DNA of 64,000 nucleotides, from contig OX638294.1 in the NCBI GenBank assembly GCA_951812325.1, positions 3,820,859 through 3,884,858 on the forward strand, given 5' to 3'. The first letter of the stretch is position 1; each line of letters opens with the position of its first letter. Origin of the DNA: an uncultured Thermoanaerobaculia bacterium. GTDB taxonomy: Bacteria; Acidobacteriota; Thermoanaerobaculia; Multivoradales; Multivoraceae. Positions 51,482-59,066 of this stretch are shown piece after piece. Position numbers and translations under genes: made by a program. The notes below the pieces were generated by a model. It worked only from the letters and a program-made list of their open reading frames with translations, was not told the DNA's origin and did not search any database.

Positions 51482-51504
51482 CCAAGGGGGCTGGCTTCCT
51501 TTGG
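51482..51504. other. Degenerate stem-loop downstream of VR-C2
   Basis: CCAAGGGGG-CTGG-CTTCCTTTGG, 32 bp after the gene 3 stop. The left arm and loop match gene 1 exactly, the right arm has substitutions, so pairing is weakened to about CCAAGG with CCTTTGG. The 215-bp gap to the acyl-CoA dehydrogenase contains no gene. Confidence 0.6.
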
Positions 51505-51665
51505 TCCGGCGCGCCGGCAGGAGTCGCTTGGGCTGTTGGCCGGGACGTCTTCAGTGGGGAGGCTCAGAATCGTGCAAAGGCGTCCGGTGGTGACGTGTTG
51601 CCGGGAGGAGGCGGAGCGGGACGGGGAGTGTGTGGCCGCCCGGTGAACCATGCGGGCCAGGGCTG

Positions 51666-52835
51666 CTAGTAGCTCTTCGGCAGGCCGAGGACCTTCTCGG
51701 CGATGTGGCACAGGATCAGCTGCGGGCTGACCGGGGCCAGCCGCGGGATCATCACCTCGCGCATGAGCCGCTCGACGTGGAACTCCTTCGCGTAGCCCAT
51801 GCCGCCATGGGTCATCACCGCCTGGGTGCAGGCCTTGAAGCCCGCCTCGGCGCCGAGGTACTTCGCGGCGTTCGCGTAGTGGCCGCACGGTTCCCCGCGG
51901 TCGTAGAGCGATGCTGCCTGCATCGCCATCAGAAAGGCCGCCTCCAGCTCCATCCAGCACTCCGCCAGGGGGTGCTGGATCGACTGGTTCTGGCCGATCG
52001 GGCGGCCGAAGACCCGCCGGTTCCGGGCATAGTCGGCGGCCCGTTCCAGGGCGTTGCGGCCGACGCCGACCGCCTCGATGCCGATCAGGATCCGCTCCGG
52101 GTTCAGGCTGTGGAGGATGTACTCGAAGCCGCGGCCCTCGTCGCCTATGCGGTCCTCGGCGGGTATCTCGAGTCCGTCGATGAACAGTTCGTTCGAATCC
52201 ACCGCGGCCCGGCCCATCTTCGGAATGCGCCGGACCTCCACCTTCGACCGATCGAGGGTCGTGTAGAACAGGGAAAGGCCCCCGCCCGCCTTCCCGGTCT
52301 CGGCCCTGGGGGTCGTCCGCGCCAGGAGCATGACCCGGTCGGCCTCCTGGGCGGTGGTGGTCCAGATCTTTCGCCCGTGGGCGACGTAGCTGCCGTCGGG
52401 GAGGGGCTCGGCGCGGGTGGTGATCGCGGTCGTCTCGAGGCCGGCATCGGGCTCGGTGACCGCGAAGCAGGTCTTGACTTGGCCGTCGATCAGTTCGGGC
52501 AGGAAACGGCGGCGCTGCTCCTCCGTGCCGAAGACAACGATCGGGTGCGGCCCGAAGATGTTGATGTGGATCGCCGAGGCCGCGCTCATCCCGCCGCCTG
52601 CGCGGGCCGCCTCGTGCATGACCAGGGCGGCTTCGGTGACGCCCAGGCCCGAACCGCCGTACTCCTCCGGCATCGCGATCCCGAGCGCGCCGCACTCGGC
52701 CATCGCGCCGTGGAACTCGTGCGGGAACCGGACCTCGTTGTCGACTGCCAGCCAGTAGTCGTCGTCGAAGGCGGCGCAGGTACGGGCGATCCCCTCGCAC
52801 AGGGCGCGCTGCTGTGCGGTCAGGGTGAAATCCAT
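51666..52835 (-). CDS. Acyl-CoA dehydrogenase
   Basis: A 389-residue FAD-dependent acyl-CoA dehydrogenase: MDFTLTAQQRALCEGI, PEEYGGSGLGVTEAALV, CFAVTEPDAGLETTAITTRA (FAD/substrate), GRKIWTTTAQEADRVML, GRPIGQNQSIQHPLAE and the C-terminal QAVMTHGGMGYAKEFHVERL. It introduces the 2,3-double bond into an acyl-CoA and passes electrons to ETF. Chain-length preference cannot be read. TACTCT ten bases before ATG 52835 may be a -10 with a very short leader. It is transcribed alone. Confidence 0.9.
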   Translation of the reverse strand: MDFTLTAQQRALCEGIARTCAAFDDDYWLAVDNEVRFPHEFHGAMAECGALGIAMPEEYGGSGLGVTEAALVMHEAARAGGGMSAASAIHINIFGPHPIVVFGTEEQRRRFLPELIDGQVKTCFAVTEPDAGLETTAITTRAEPLPDGSYVAHGRKIWTTTAQEADRVMLLARTTPRAETGKAGGGLSLFYTTLDRSKVEVRRIPKMGRAAVDSNELFIDGLEIPAEDRIGDEGRGFEYILHSLNPERILIGIEAVGVGRNALERAADYARNRRVFGRPIGQNQSIQHPLAECWMELEAAFLMAMQAASLYDRGEPCGHYANAAKYLGAEAGFKACTQAVMTHGGMGYAKEFHVERLMREVMIPRLAPVSPQLILCHIAEKVLGLPKSY

Positions 52836-53211
52836 GGGAGGCCGGAGAGTACAACGTTCCGGTGCGCCGTCTGCCGCTGCGGCCCAGGACGATTCCAGGG
52901 TCTCCGTGAGCCAGGGCCGGACTGTGTGGCGAGCGCGCTTGCCGTCGGTCCTCTCGCCACGGGGCGGCGCTCGGTTCCGCCGCTGGATCCGGGATCGAGC
53001 GGCCGGCGCACGGCGCGCCGCGACCTGCTTCGTGCCCGAGCGCGAGGTCGTGAGCGGCCCGACGGCGGTCCGTCAGCCGCAGGGCCTGGAGTACCCGGCG
53101 ACCGGGTTCGACGCCGCGATCAAGGGAAGCGGCGGCTTCGGCCTGTGCGACCCGATCGGCGCCCTTCGCGAGAGAGCCCGCGCCGCACCGCCGGGCCCGT
53201 TCACGATCATC
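52836..53211. other. Intergenic gap, no gene recognised
   Basis: 376 bp between the acyl-CoA dehydrogenase start and the folK stop. A plus-strand frame is open through it but encodes nothing I recognise. No repeats or hairpins stand out. Confidence 0.5.
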
Positions 53212-53730
53212 TCAGCATCGGAGGAGACTGCCCAGCAGCTCGGCCGCCGTCTTCCTCAGGCCGGGGTGCCAGGCGCCGGGGGCGATCTGGCATAGCGGTT
53301 CAAGGACGAAGCGGCGGCGATGCATCCGGGGGTGGGGCACGATCAGGCCGGGCGCGGCAATGACGAGGCTGCCGAACAGGAGCAGGTCGAGGTCGATCGT
53401 CCTGGGGCCATCCCCCGGCCGGGTGCGGCGGCGCGGGGCAAGGCGATCGGCGGGCGTCGTGGTGCGATTCCGGCCGAGGGCGGTTTCGATCTCGAGCAGG
53501 CCGTTCAGCAGGGCGCCGGCGTCAAGGCGGGTTTCGATTGCCGCCGCGGCGTTCAGAAAGTCCGGGTCGGCGGCCGCCACGCCGCTCTCCGGTACGGCCC
53601 CGGTGGCGTGGAACGCCGAGACCGCGGTTACCTCCCCGAGCTGCCGCAGGCTGCCGAGCGCGGCGCGCAGGTTCTTCTGTCGCGAGCCGAGGTTGGACCC
53701 GAGGGCGACGAAGGCGCGGGTCCGGGTCAC
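53212..53730 (-). CDS. folK: 2-amino-4-hydroxy-6-hydroxymethyldihydropteridine diphosphokinase
   Basis: A 172-residue HPPK, transferring pyrophosphate from ATP to 6-hydroxymethyl-dihydropterin in folate synthesis. Signatures: FVALGSNLGSRQKNL, AVSAFHATGAVPESG, ADPDFLNAAAAIET and GPRTIDLDLLLFG, followed by VPHPRMHRRRFVLEPL. GTG 53730 is chosen; the GTGA there matches the duplicated junction at the end of the upstream folP-folB gene, 77 bp away. The product feeds DHPS encoded by that gene, so both lie in one folate operon. Confidence 0.9.
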   Translation of the reverse strand: MTRTRAFVALGSNLGSRQKNLRAALGSLRQLGEVTAVSAFHATGAVPESGVAAADPDFLNAAAAIETRLDAGALLNGLLEIETALGRNRTTTPADRLAPRRRTRPGDGPRTIDLDLLLFGSLVIAAPGLIVPHPRMHRRRFVLEPLCQIAPGAWHPGLRKTAAELLGSLLRC

Positions 53731-53818
53731 GGCCGGCAGTCCACTCCGGCACGGAGAAGGTCGCGCGCCTGCCGGAACAACCCGGTCCGAGCGCGAGTCC
53801 GGGTCACGGGCGCCAGTC
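53714..53818. repeat. Duplicated folP-folB/folK junction, period 77
   Basis: About 28 nt (GCGCGGGTCCGGGTCACGG...) at 53714 recur at 53791 with three or four changes. Both carry GTGA on the minus strand: at 53804-53807 it overlaps the folP-folB stop, at 53730 it starts folK. The pair therefore looks like a copied coupling site. Confidence 0.8.
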
Positions 53819-55036
53819 GATTTCGGCGCCGACTTCCGCGGCGCCGAGTTCGCGCGCGGCGCCGGGTTTCGTGACCCGGACCCGCAGCGATTCGATGCGG
53901 TTCCACGGCGTTGAGCCGCCTGCCGTCTGCGAGGTCCTTCGGCCGACGTCCGCTGCAATCCGCTCGGCCAGCGTTTCGACGAGTCGGTACTCGCCGCGGC
54001 CCGCAACCGCTTGCGTGAGGCCGGCGAGCGCCGCGTAGTCCACGGTCCCGGCCAGGTCGTCGCGGGCGTCACCGGCCTCGGACGCCAGGGTCGCCTCGAT
54101 GTCGACCAGGAGGTCCTGCGGTTCGGCCCGTTCTTCGCAGGTCACTCCGATCCGACTCCGGCAGACGATGCCGCGCGCAAACACGCGGCGGCGCGCCGCC
54201 GGGCGATTGCGGCGCGGTCTGAGAGCGCCGATGCTCTCCGCCAGTTGCCGGTGCGGCTCGACGTCGTGTACGCGAAGCACGTCGGCGAAGCCGAGCGCAG
54301 CCGCCCAGGCATTCACCGCCAGCGTTCCGTGCAGCCGCTCCTCGACGGGGACGCCGCCCAGCAGCCGGTCCAGGAACGACTTGCGCGATACGCCGAGCAC
54401 CACGGGCGCACCGATCCGTTTCAACTCGTCGAGGTTCGCCAGCAGGTCGAGGTTGTGCTCGAGCGTCTTGCCAAAGCCGATCCCCGGGTCGACCAGCACC
54501 TCGACTCCGTGGCGGCGTCCGGCCGCGACCCGCTCGGCGAGGTAGTTGCGGATCTCGGCTACCACGTCGCCGTAGCGCGGCTTTCGCTGCATCGTGCGCG
54601 GTTCGCCCTGCATGTGCATCGCGATGACCGGAGCGCCGTGGCGGGCGGCGACCTCGAGCATCGCCTCGCCTGCGCCGGAGATGTCGTTGATCATGTGGGC
54701 GCCGGCGGCGAGCGCGCGATCGGCTGCTTCAGGCTTCGCGGTGTCCACGCTCAGGGGCACGCCGAGGTCGAGGCAATCGATGCCTTCGATCACCGGCAGC
54801 AGCCGGGCGAGCTCCTCGGTCATGTCAACCGGTTCAGCCCCCGGCCGGGTGCTCTCGGCGCCGATGTCGATCAGGTCTGCCCCTTCGGCAGCCATGCGCT
54901 GTGCACCTTCGATCGCGGCCTCCGGAGCGTGAAACGTGCCGCCGTCCGAGAAACTGTCCGGCGTCACGTTGAGCACTCCCATGACCAGGGGCCGCTCGCC
55001 GAATGCCAGGGTGTGCGGGCCGCAGACCAGTTCCAT
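53804..55036 (-). CDS. folP: Dihydropteroate synthase - dihydroneopterin aldolase fusion
   Basis: A 410-residue bifunctional protein. Residues 1-270 are DHPS: GVLNVTPDSFSDGG, DIGAESTRPGAEPV, LSVDTAKPEAADRAL, AHMINDISG, VDPGIGFGKTLEHN and LGVSRKSFLDRLL, joining pterin pyrophosphate with p-aminobenzoate. Residues about 290-410 are a FolB-like aldolase/epimerase domain: VFARGIVCRSRIGVTCEERAEPQDLLVDIEA split by normal spacing, DDLAGTVDYAALAGL, RLVETLAERIAADV and VRVTKPGAARELGAAEVG. Fusions of FolB to FolK are familiar; FolP-FolB in one chain is less common. ATG 55036 lies 36 bp from the divergent FG-GAP gene. Confidence 0.88.
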   Translation of the reverse strand: MELVCGPHTLAFGERPLVMGVLNVTPDSFSDGGTFHAPEAAIEGAQRMAAEGADLIDIGAESTRPGAEPVDMTEELARLLPVIEGIDCLDLGVPLSVDTAKPEAADRALAAGAHMINDISGAGEAMLEVAARHGAPVIAMHMQGEPRTMQRKPRYGDVVAEIRNYLAERVAAGRRHGVEVLVDPGIGFGKTLEHNLDLLANLDELKRIGAPVVLGVSRKSFLDRLLGGVPVEERLHGTLAVNAWAAALGFADVLRVHDVEPHRQLAESIGALRPRRNRPAARRRVFARGIVCRSRIGVTCEERAEPQDLLVDIEATLASEAGDARDDLAGTVDYAALAGLTQAVAGRGEYRLVETLAERIAADVGRRTSQTAGGSTPWNRIESLRVRVTKPGAARELGAAEVGAEIDWRP

Positions 55037-55071
55037 GGGCGCAGTCTACGGGCTGCTGCTACCGTCGCCGG

Positions 55072-56934
55072 ATGAGTTTGCGAAGGGGCGCCGGCGCCGG
55101 GTGCTTCGCCGCTCTGTTCACCCTCCTGGGGCAGGTGGCCGTCTGGCCGGGTATCGCCGGCGCTGCCGTTGGCGAGGAGTGCGGATTCGTCTTCACGGAC
55201 GTGGCGGCCCGGTCCGGTGTGCACTTCGTTCACGCATCGGGCGCCGCGGGCGGCCTGCACCTGCCCGAGACGATGGGCGCCGGCGTCGCCTGGATCGACT
55301 ACGACGGCGACGGCTGGCTCGATCTCTACCTGGTGCAGTCGGGGCCGTTTCCGCCGGACGGCGCCGGCGACGGGGCGGCTGACCGGCTGTTCCGGAACCT
55401 CGGCCCGGACGCGGCCGGCGAGGTGCGCTTCGTGCCTGCCGATGCCGGTGGCCTTGCGAGCGGCTACGGGCAGGGCGTCGTCGCTGCCGATGTGGACGGT
55501 GACCGGGACGTCGATCTGCTCGTGTCGCACTACGGCCCGACCGTGCTCCTGCGCAACGACGGCGCGGGCCGTTTCGCGCCGGCGGAACCGCTGCGGGCGC
55601 GCGAGTCGGAGGACGGGTCGGAGGAGTTCCCCTGGGGCTCCTCGATGGCGCTCGCCGACGCGGACCGCGACGGCGACCTGGACCTCTACGTCAGCCGGTA
55701 TCTGGACTACGACCCGGCGCGCGGACTGGACTGCCGCCGGGACGGCCCGGACTCCGAGCCGGAGGTGTGCGACCCGTCGCTGTTCCTGGGCCAGCGCGAC
55801 CGCTACTACGTGAATCGGGGAGGCGGCGCTTTCGAGGACGCGACCGCCGGGGCCGGCCTCGACGGCGCCGACGGCAAGGGGCTTGGGGTTGTCTTCGCCG
55901 ACCTGGACGCGGACGGATGGCCCGATCTCTACGTGGCCAACGACCTGACCCTGAACCTCCTCTTCCGCAATCGCGGCGATGGCGCCTTCGAGGATCAGTC
56001 CCTTCTCTCGGGCGCCGCGGTCAACCGGAACGGACGCCCGGAGGCGGGCATGGGGTTGGCGGCGGCCGACTTCGATTCCGACGGCGACGTCGATCTCATC
56101 GTGACCAACTTCGACATCGAGACGAACACCCTGTATCGCAATGCGACTTCCGGGGCCGACCTTCTGTTCGAGGACGTGTCCGCCGCCACCGGTTTCGGCC
56201 AGCCTTCCTTCAACCTGCTCGGCTTCGGGATCGTGGCCGAAGACTTCGACCGCGACGGCGCGCTCGACGTGTACGTCGCGAACGGTCACATCTTTGCTAC
56301 CCCGAGGCGCGACAACACGGACCACCGGCAGCGCGACCTGCTCCTTCGCGGCGCCGCGGCGGGGAGCTTTGCCGAAGTGCGCTGCGATTGGACTGACCGG
56401 GATCCTCTGGTCAGCCGCGGGGCAGCCGTCGCGGACTTCGACAACGACGGCGACGGCGACCTTCTTGTGACAGCCAACAACGGTCCGGCGCGGCTCTGGA
56501 GGAACGACACGGGGCGCAACGACACGGGACGCAACGACGCGGGACGCAACGACACGGGGCGCAACGACGCGGGCCGCAACGACGCGGAGCGCAACGACGC
56601 GGCAGGCGCCGACTGGCTGGGGGTCGAGCTGCGCGGCCGGTCGCCGAACACCCAGGCCGTCGGCGCCGTCCTCACGTTCTCGGGCGGGTTGGGGAGGCAA
56701 CCGGGCCGGCGGTGGGTCCTGCGGGGCGACAGCTACCAGTCGTCGAGCGGGCGCCGGCAGCGGTGGGCGGTCGCCTCGCCTGGCCGCGAAGCACCGCTCG
56801 GCGAGGGCGAGACGGTCGAGGTGGCGCGCACCGGCGGCGCCCGCCGGCTCGACGTGCGTTGGCCCAGCGGCCATCGCACCCGGATCGTCGATCCACCGGT
56901 TGGCGTCTACCTGGTCGTCGAGGAGCGGCCGTGA
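55072..56934 (+). CDS. Secreted FG-GAP/VCBS repeat ASPIC-UnbV protein
   Basis: A 620-residue CRTAC1-like protein. A signal peptide is followed by repeated calcium-binding FG-GAP blades (WIDYDGDGWLDLYLV, AADVDGDRDVDLLVS, LADADRDGDLDLYVS, FADLDADGWPDLYVAND, AADFDSDGDVDLIVTN, AEDFDRDGALDVYVANG, VADFDNDGDGDLLVTANN), a beta-propeller. The C-terminal ASPIC/UnbV domain follows (LGVELRGRSPNTQAVGAVL; VRWPSGHR). Seven RNDTG-type pentapeptide repeats separate the two. It is probably an extracellular or surface adhesion-type protein. TACCGT six bases before ATG 55072 would make a leaderless transcript. Its stop overlaps a vestigial GTG (GTGA) of the M16 gene. Confidence 0.85.
   Translation: MSLRRGAGAGCFAALFTLLGQVAVWPGIAGAAVGEECGFVFTDVAARSGVHFVHASGAAGGLHLPETMGAGVAWIDYDGDGWLDLYLVQSGPFPPDGAGDGAADRLFRNLGPDAAGEVRFVPADAGGLASGYGQGVVAADVDGDRDVDLLVSHYGPTVLLRNDGAGRFAPAEPLRARESEDGSEEFPWGSSMALADADRDGDLDLYVSRYLDYDPARGLDCRRDGPDSEPEVCDPSLFLGQRDRYYVNRGGGAFEDATAGAGLDGADGKGLGVVFADLDADGWPDLYVANDLTLNLLFRNRGDGAFEDQSLLSGAAVNRNGRPEAGMGLAAADFDSDGDVDLIVTNFDIETNTLYRNATSGADLLFEDVSAATGFGQPSFNLLGFGIVAEDFDRDGALDVYVANGHIFATPRRDNTDHRQRDLLLRGAAAGSFAEVRCDWTDRDPLVSRGAAVADFDNDGDGDLLVTANNGPARLWRNDTGRNDTGRNDAGRNDTGRNDAGRNDAERNDAAGADWLGVELRGRSPNTQAVGAVLTFSGGLGRQPGRRWVLRGDSYQSSSGRRQRWAVASPGREAPLGEGETVEVARTGGARRLDVRWPSGHRTRIVDPPVGVYLVVEERP
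56500..56604. repeat. Seven 15-bp repeats in the FG-GAP gene
   Basis: (CGCAACGACACGGGG)-type units encode RNDTG/RNDAG/RNDAE, seven in a row, between the propeller and the ASPIC/UnbV domain. Units are in frame, so copy number could vary freely. Confidence 0.9.
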
Positions 56935-57040
56935 AACCGGCGCGGCCGCTGGTCTCCCTCTTCTCGCGGCCGACGAGGTCGGTCTGCACACGTCGCCGCC
57001 GGGTGAGACGGCGCGGCCGCCGGTCTCCCTCTTCTCGCGG
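56931..57040. repeat. Duplicated FG-GAP/M16 junction, period 71-72
   Basis: 32 nt at 56938-56969 and 57009-57040 differ at one base. Each copy sits just after a GTGA (56931 and 57003). A third, divergent version (GTGAGGCCGGCGAGGGCGCT) starts the M16 gene at 57140. The copies are successive duplicates of one signal-peptide start. Confidence 0.85.
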
Positions 57041-57139
57041 TCTGGTGCGCAATCCGTGGCAGCCGGACCGGGCGCGGTCACTGTCCGGAGCGTGTTCTCT
57101 CAGGTCGAATTGCGGGTTCGGGCGCTTGGGAGAACGGCG

Positions 57140-58915
57140 GTGAGGCCGGCGAGGGCGCTGGTTCCCCTGGTGCTTGTCGCCGCGGGGCCGGTCGTCATGC
57201 CGGCTGTGGCCGAGACCTTGCCGGCGGAACTCGAACCCGCGCGGTTCACGCTCGACAACGGGATGACCTTTCTGGTCGTGGAACGTCCCGGTCGGCCCCT
57301 GGTGGCCGCCGTCTGGGCGGTGCGCGGCGGCTCGGCGTCGGACCCGCCCGGCCGCCGCGGCCTGGCTCATGTCGTCGAGCACCTGATGTACGCCGGCAGC
57401 CGGACGATCGGCGCCCGCGACTGGGCCGAGGAGGAACCGTTGCTCCGACGCTGGGAGCGGCTGTACGAACGGTCGATCAGGCGGGGCGCGGCGGCGTCCG
57501 GTTCTGCCAGGGAAGGGCGACGGGCCTTCCGGTCGCCGGCCAGTCCGTCGACGCAGCGCGGCCGCGCCGTGTCCGGCCTGAACCGCCTGGAACAGCGGTT
57601 GAACGCGGTTCAGCGGCCGGGCGCCTACGCCGGCGTCTACACGCGGGCGGGCGCGCTCGGGATCGACGCGTTCACCCGCCACGACACGAGCTCGTTCCAG
57701 GCACTGGTGCCGGTGGAGAAGATCGAGCTGTGGTTCTGGATGGAGTCCGACCGCCTGCTGGAACCGGTGTTCCGCGGCTTCCGGCGGGAGCTCGCGGTGG
57801 TCGAGCAGGAGCGGCGCCAGCGGATCGACTCGAGCCCCGCGGGAACCTGGTTCGAGGCGTTCGACGCCGCATTCTGGGGCGACGGCCATCCGTACGCCCA
57901 CTCGCCCGGCGGCGAACAGCTCGACGTCGCGCGTCTCTTGCCGGCGGATGCACGAGCCCACTTCGAGGCCGTGTACCGGCCCGACCGGCTGGTCGCGGTG
58001 CTGGTCGGGGACCTTTCCCCGGTCCGTGCGCGGCAGTTGGCGGGGCGGTACTTCGGCAGGCTCAAACGCGGCACGGCCGGTCGGATCGAGGCGGGAGACG
58101 ATCATCTCCGTGATCCGGTCGGGGTTCGTCAAGAGACGCCGGCTACGCCCGTGCCCGCGCCTGCGCTCGGCTCGCTGGACGGCCTCTGCGCCTGCCGGCG
58201 CCAGGTCGAGATCCGCTATCCCACGGCGCCGTTCGCGGCGGCCGGCGATGCCGTCGCCCTCGATGTGCTGGCCGGTCTCCTGAACAGCCGGTCAGGGCGG
58301 CTGTACCGCGGGCTGGTGGCGAGCGGGGACCGGGTGGCCTTCGCGGCGTCGGCGGAGCACGTGTCGCGCCGTCTCGGCGGTTACTTCGCGGTGCGGATCG
58401 AAGCGGGTGAGAACGCGGATCTCTCGGGACTGACCGCTGCCTGGGACCGGCTGCTCGGAAGCCTGCGTGCCGGCGGCGTCGGCGAGTCGGAGCTCGGGCG
58501 CGTGCGCCGTCAGCTGGTGACGGACTCCTGGCGTCAGCTCGAGCGGGCCGCCGGGCTGGCGCACCGCCTGGCGGCGGCCGAGGTGCTCGGCGGCTGGCGC
58601 CAGTTGACGGAATGGCTGGATGCCGCGGCGACCGTCTCCGCCGCTGACCTGGAGCGGGTGATGGACCGCTACCTCGTGTCGGCCGAGCGGGCCGTCCTCT
58701 CCCTGAACCGCGACTCTTCGGTGGGCACGGCGGCGATGAACCCGCGCCGTCAGGGCCCCACCGTCGCCGCCCCTTCACCTTGGCCGATCATGCGCTTGAA
58801 GGCGGCGAACGGGACGTCGAACGCAGCCGATGCCGAGTCGGGATCGGCTGCGGCGGGAGTCGGAAAGGTCTGGGCCGAGAGACCGCGACCCGGGCTTGGG
58901 GGCGCTGAACGGTGA
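57140..58915 (+). CDS. M16 zinc peptidase, catalytic subunit
   Basis: A 591-residue M16 (pitrilysin/processing-peptidase-like) protein, secreted (VRPARALVPLVLVAAGPVVMPAVAE). The inverted zinc motif HVVEH (HxxEH) lies in GLAHVVEHLMYAGS, with the downstream Glu region in FRRELAVVEQERRQR. FHTRHDTS-like AFTRHDTSSFQALVP and PYAHSPGGEQLDVARL are family-typical. It contains an Arg/Ser/Gly-rich insertion after the zinc motif. Start GTG 57140 has GGGAG seven bases upstream and begins the signal. The following gene encodes an M16 homologue lacking zinc ligands, so the two probably form a heterodimer. Confidence 0.85.
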   Translation: MRPARALVPLVLVAAGPVVMPAVAETLPAELEPARFTLDNGMTFLVVERPGRPLVAAVWAVRGGSASDPPGRRGLAHVVEHLMYAGSRTIGARDWAEEEPLLRRWERLYERSIRRGAAASGSAREGRRAFRSPASPSTQRGRAVSGLNRLEQRLNAVQRPGAYAGVYTRAGALGIDAFTRHDTSSFQALVPVEKIELWFWMESDRLLEPVFRGFRRELAVVEQERRQRIDSSPAGTWFEAFDAAFWGDGHPYAHSPGGEQLDVARLLPADARAHFEAVYRPDRLVAVLVGDLSPVRARQLAGRYFGRLKRGTAGRIEAGDDHLRDPVGVRQETPATPVPAPALGSLDGLCACRRQVEIRYPTAPFAAAGDAVALDVLAGLLNSRSGRLYRGLVASGDRVAFAASAEHVSRRLGGYFAVRIEAGENADLSGLTAAWDRLLGSLRAGGVGESELGRVRRQLVTDSWRQLERAAGLAHRLAAAEVLGGWRQLTEWLDAAATVSAADLERVMDRYLVSAERAVLSLNRDSSVGTAAMNPRRQGPTVAAPSPWPIMRLKAANGTSNAADAESGSAAAGVGKVWAERPRPGLGGAER

Positions 58916-59066
58916 GCCGGCCCGCTGCACCTCGGCCAGGGGACCGGCACGCTGCCGGCCGTGACCCGGGCTTGGGGGCGCTGAACGGTGAGCCGGCCCG
59001 CAGCACCTCGGCCAGGGGACCGGCCCGCTGCCGGCCGCGACCCGGGCGGTGGGGCGCTGAACGGTG
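58887..59066. repeat. Tandem 76-bp repeats across the M16 gene junction
   Basis: GACCCGGGCTTGGGGGCGCT-containing units begin at 58887, 58963 and 59039, exactly 76 bp apart and almost identical. Each contains GGTGAGCCGG, the overlapping stop/start (GTGA) of the gene pair. The first supplies the upstream stop (58915) and the last the downstream GTG (59064), so two extra copies now separate the genes. Confidence 0.95.

Noticed and set aside
45076-51665. Reverse transcriptase or template repeat for the putative DGR
   Set aside because: I looked for Y/F-x-D-D-bearing frames and for an adenine-rich copy of the variable region across this part and the rest of the window and found neither. The retroelement core is not claimed here.
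52825-53295. Plus-strand frame between the acyl-CoA dehydrogenase and folK
   Set aside because: No recognisable domain, no ribosome site, and it overlaps both flanking genes on the opposite strand.
2944-59066. Paired repeats with roughly 36-nt repeat and 36-40-nt spacer geometry, resembling minimal CRISPR arrays
   Set aside because: Repeat sequence differs at every locus, many copies are coding or include start codons, there are never more than three units, and no cas genes are present.
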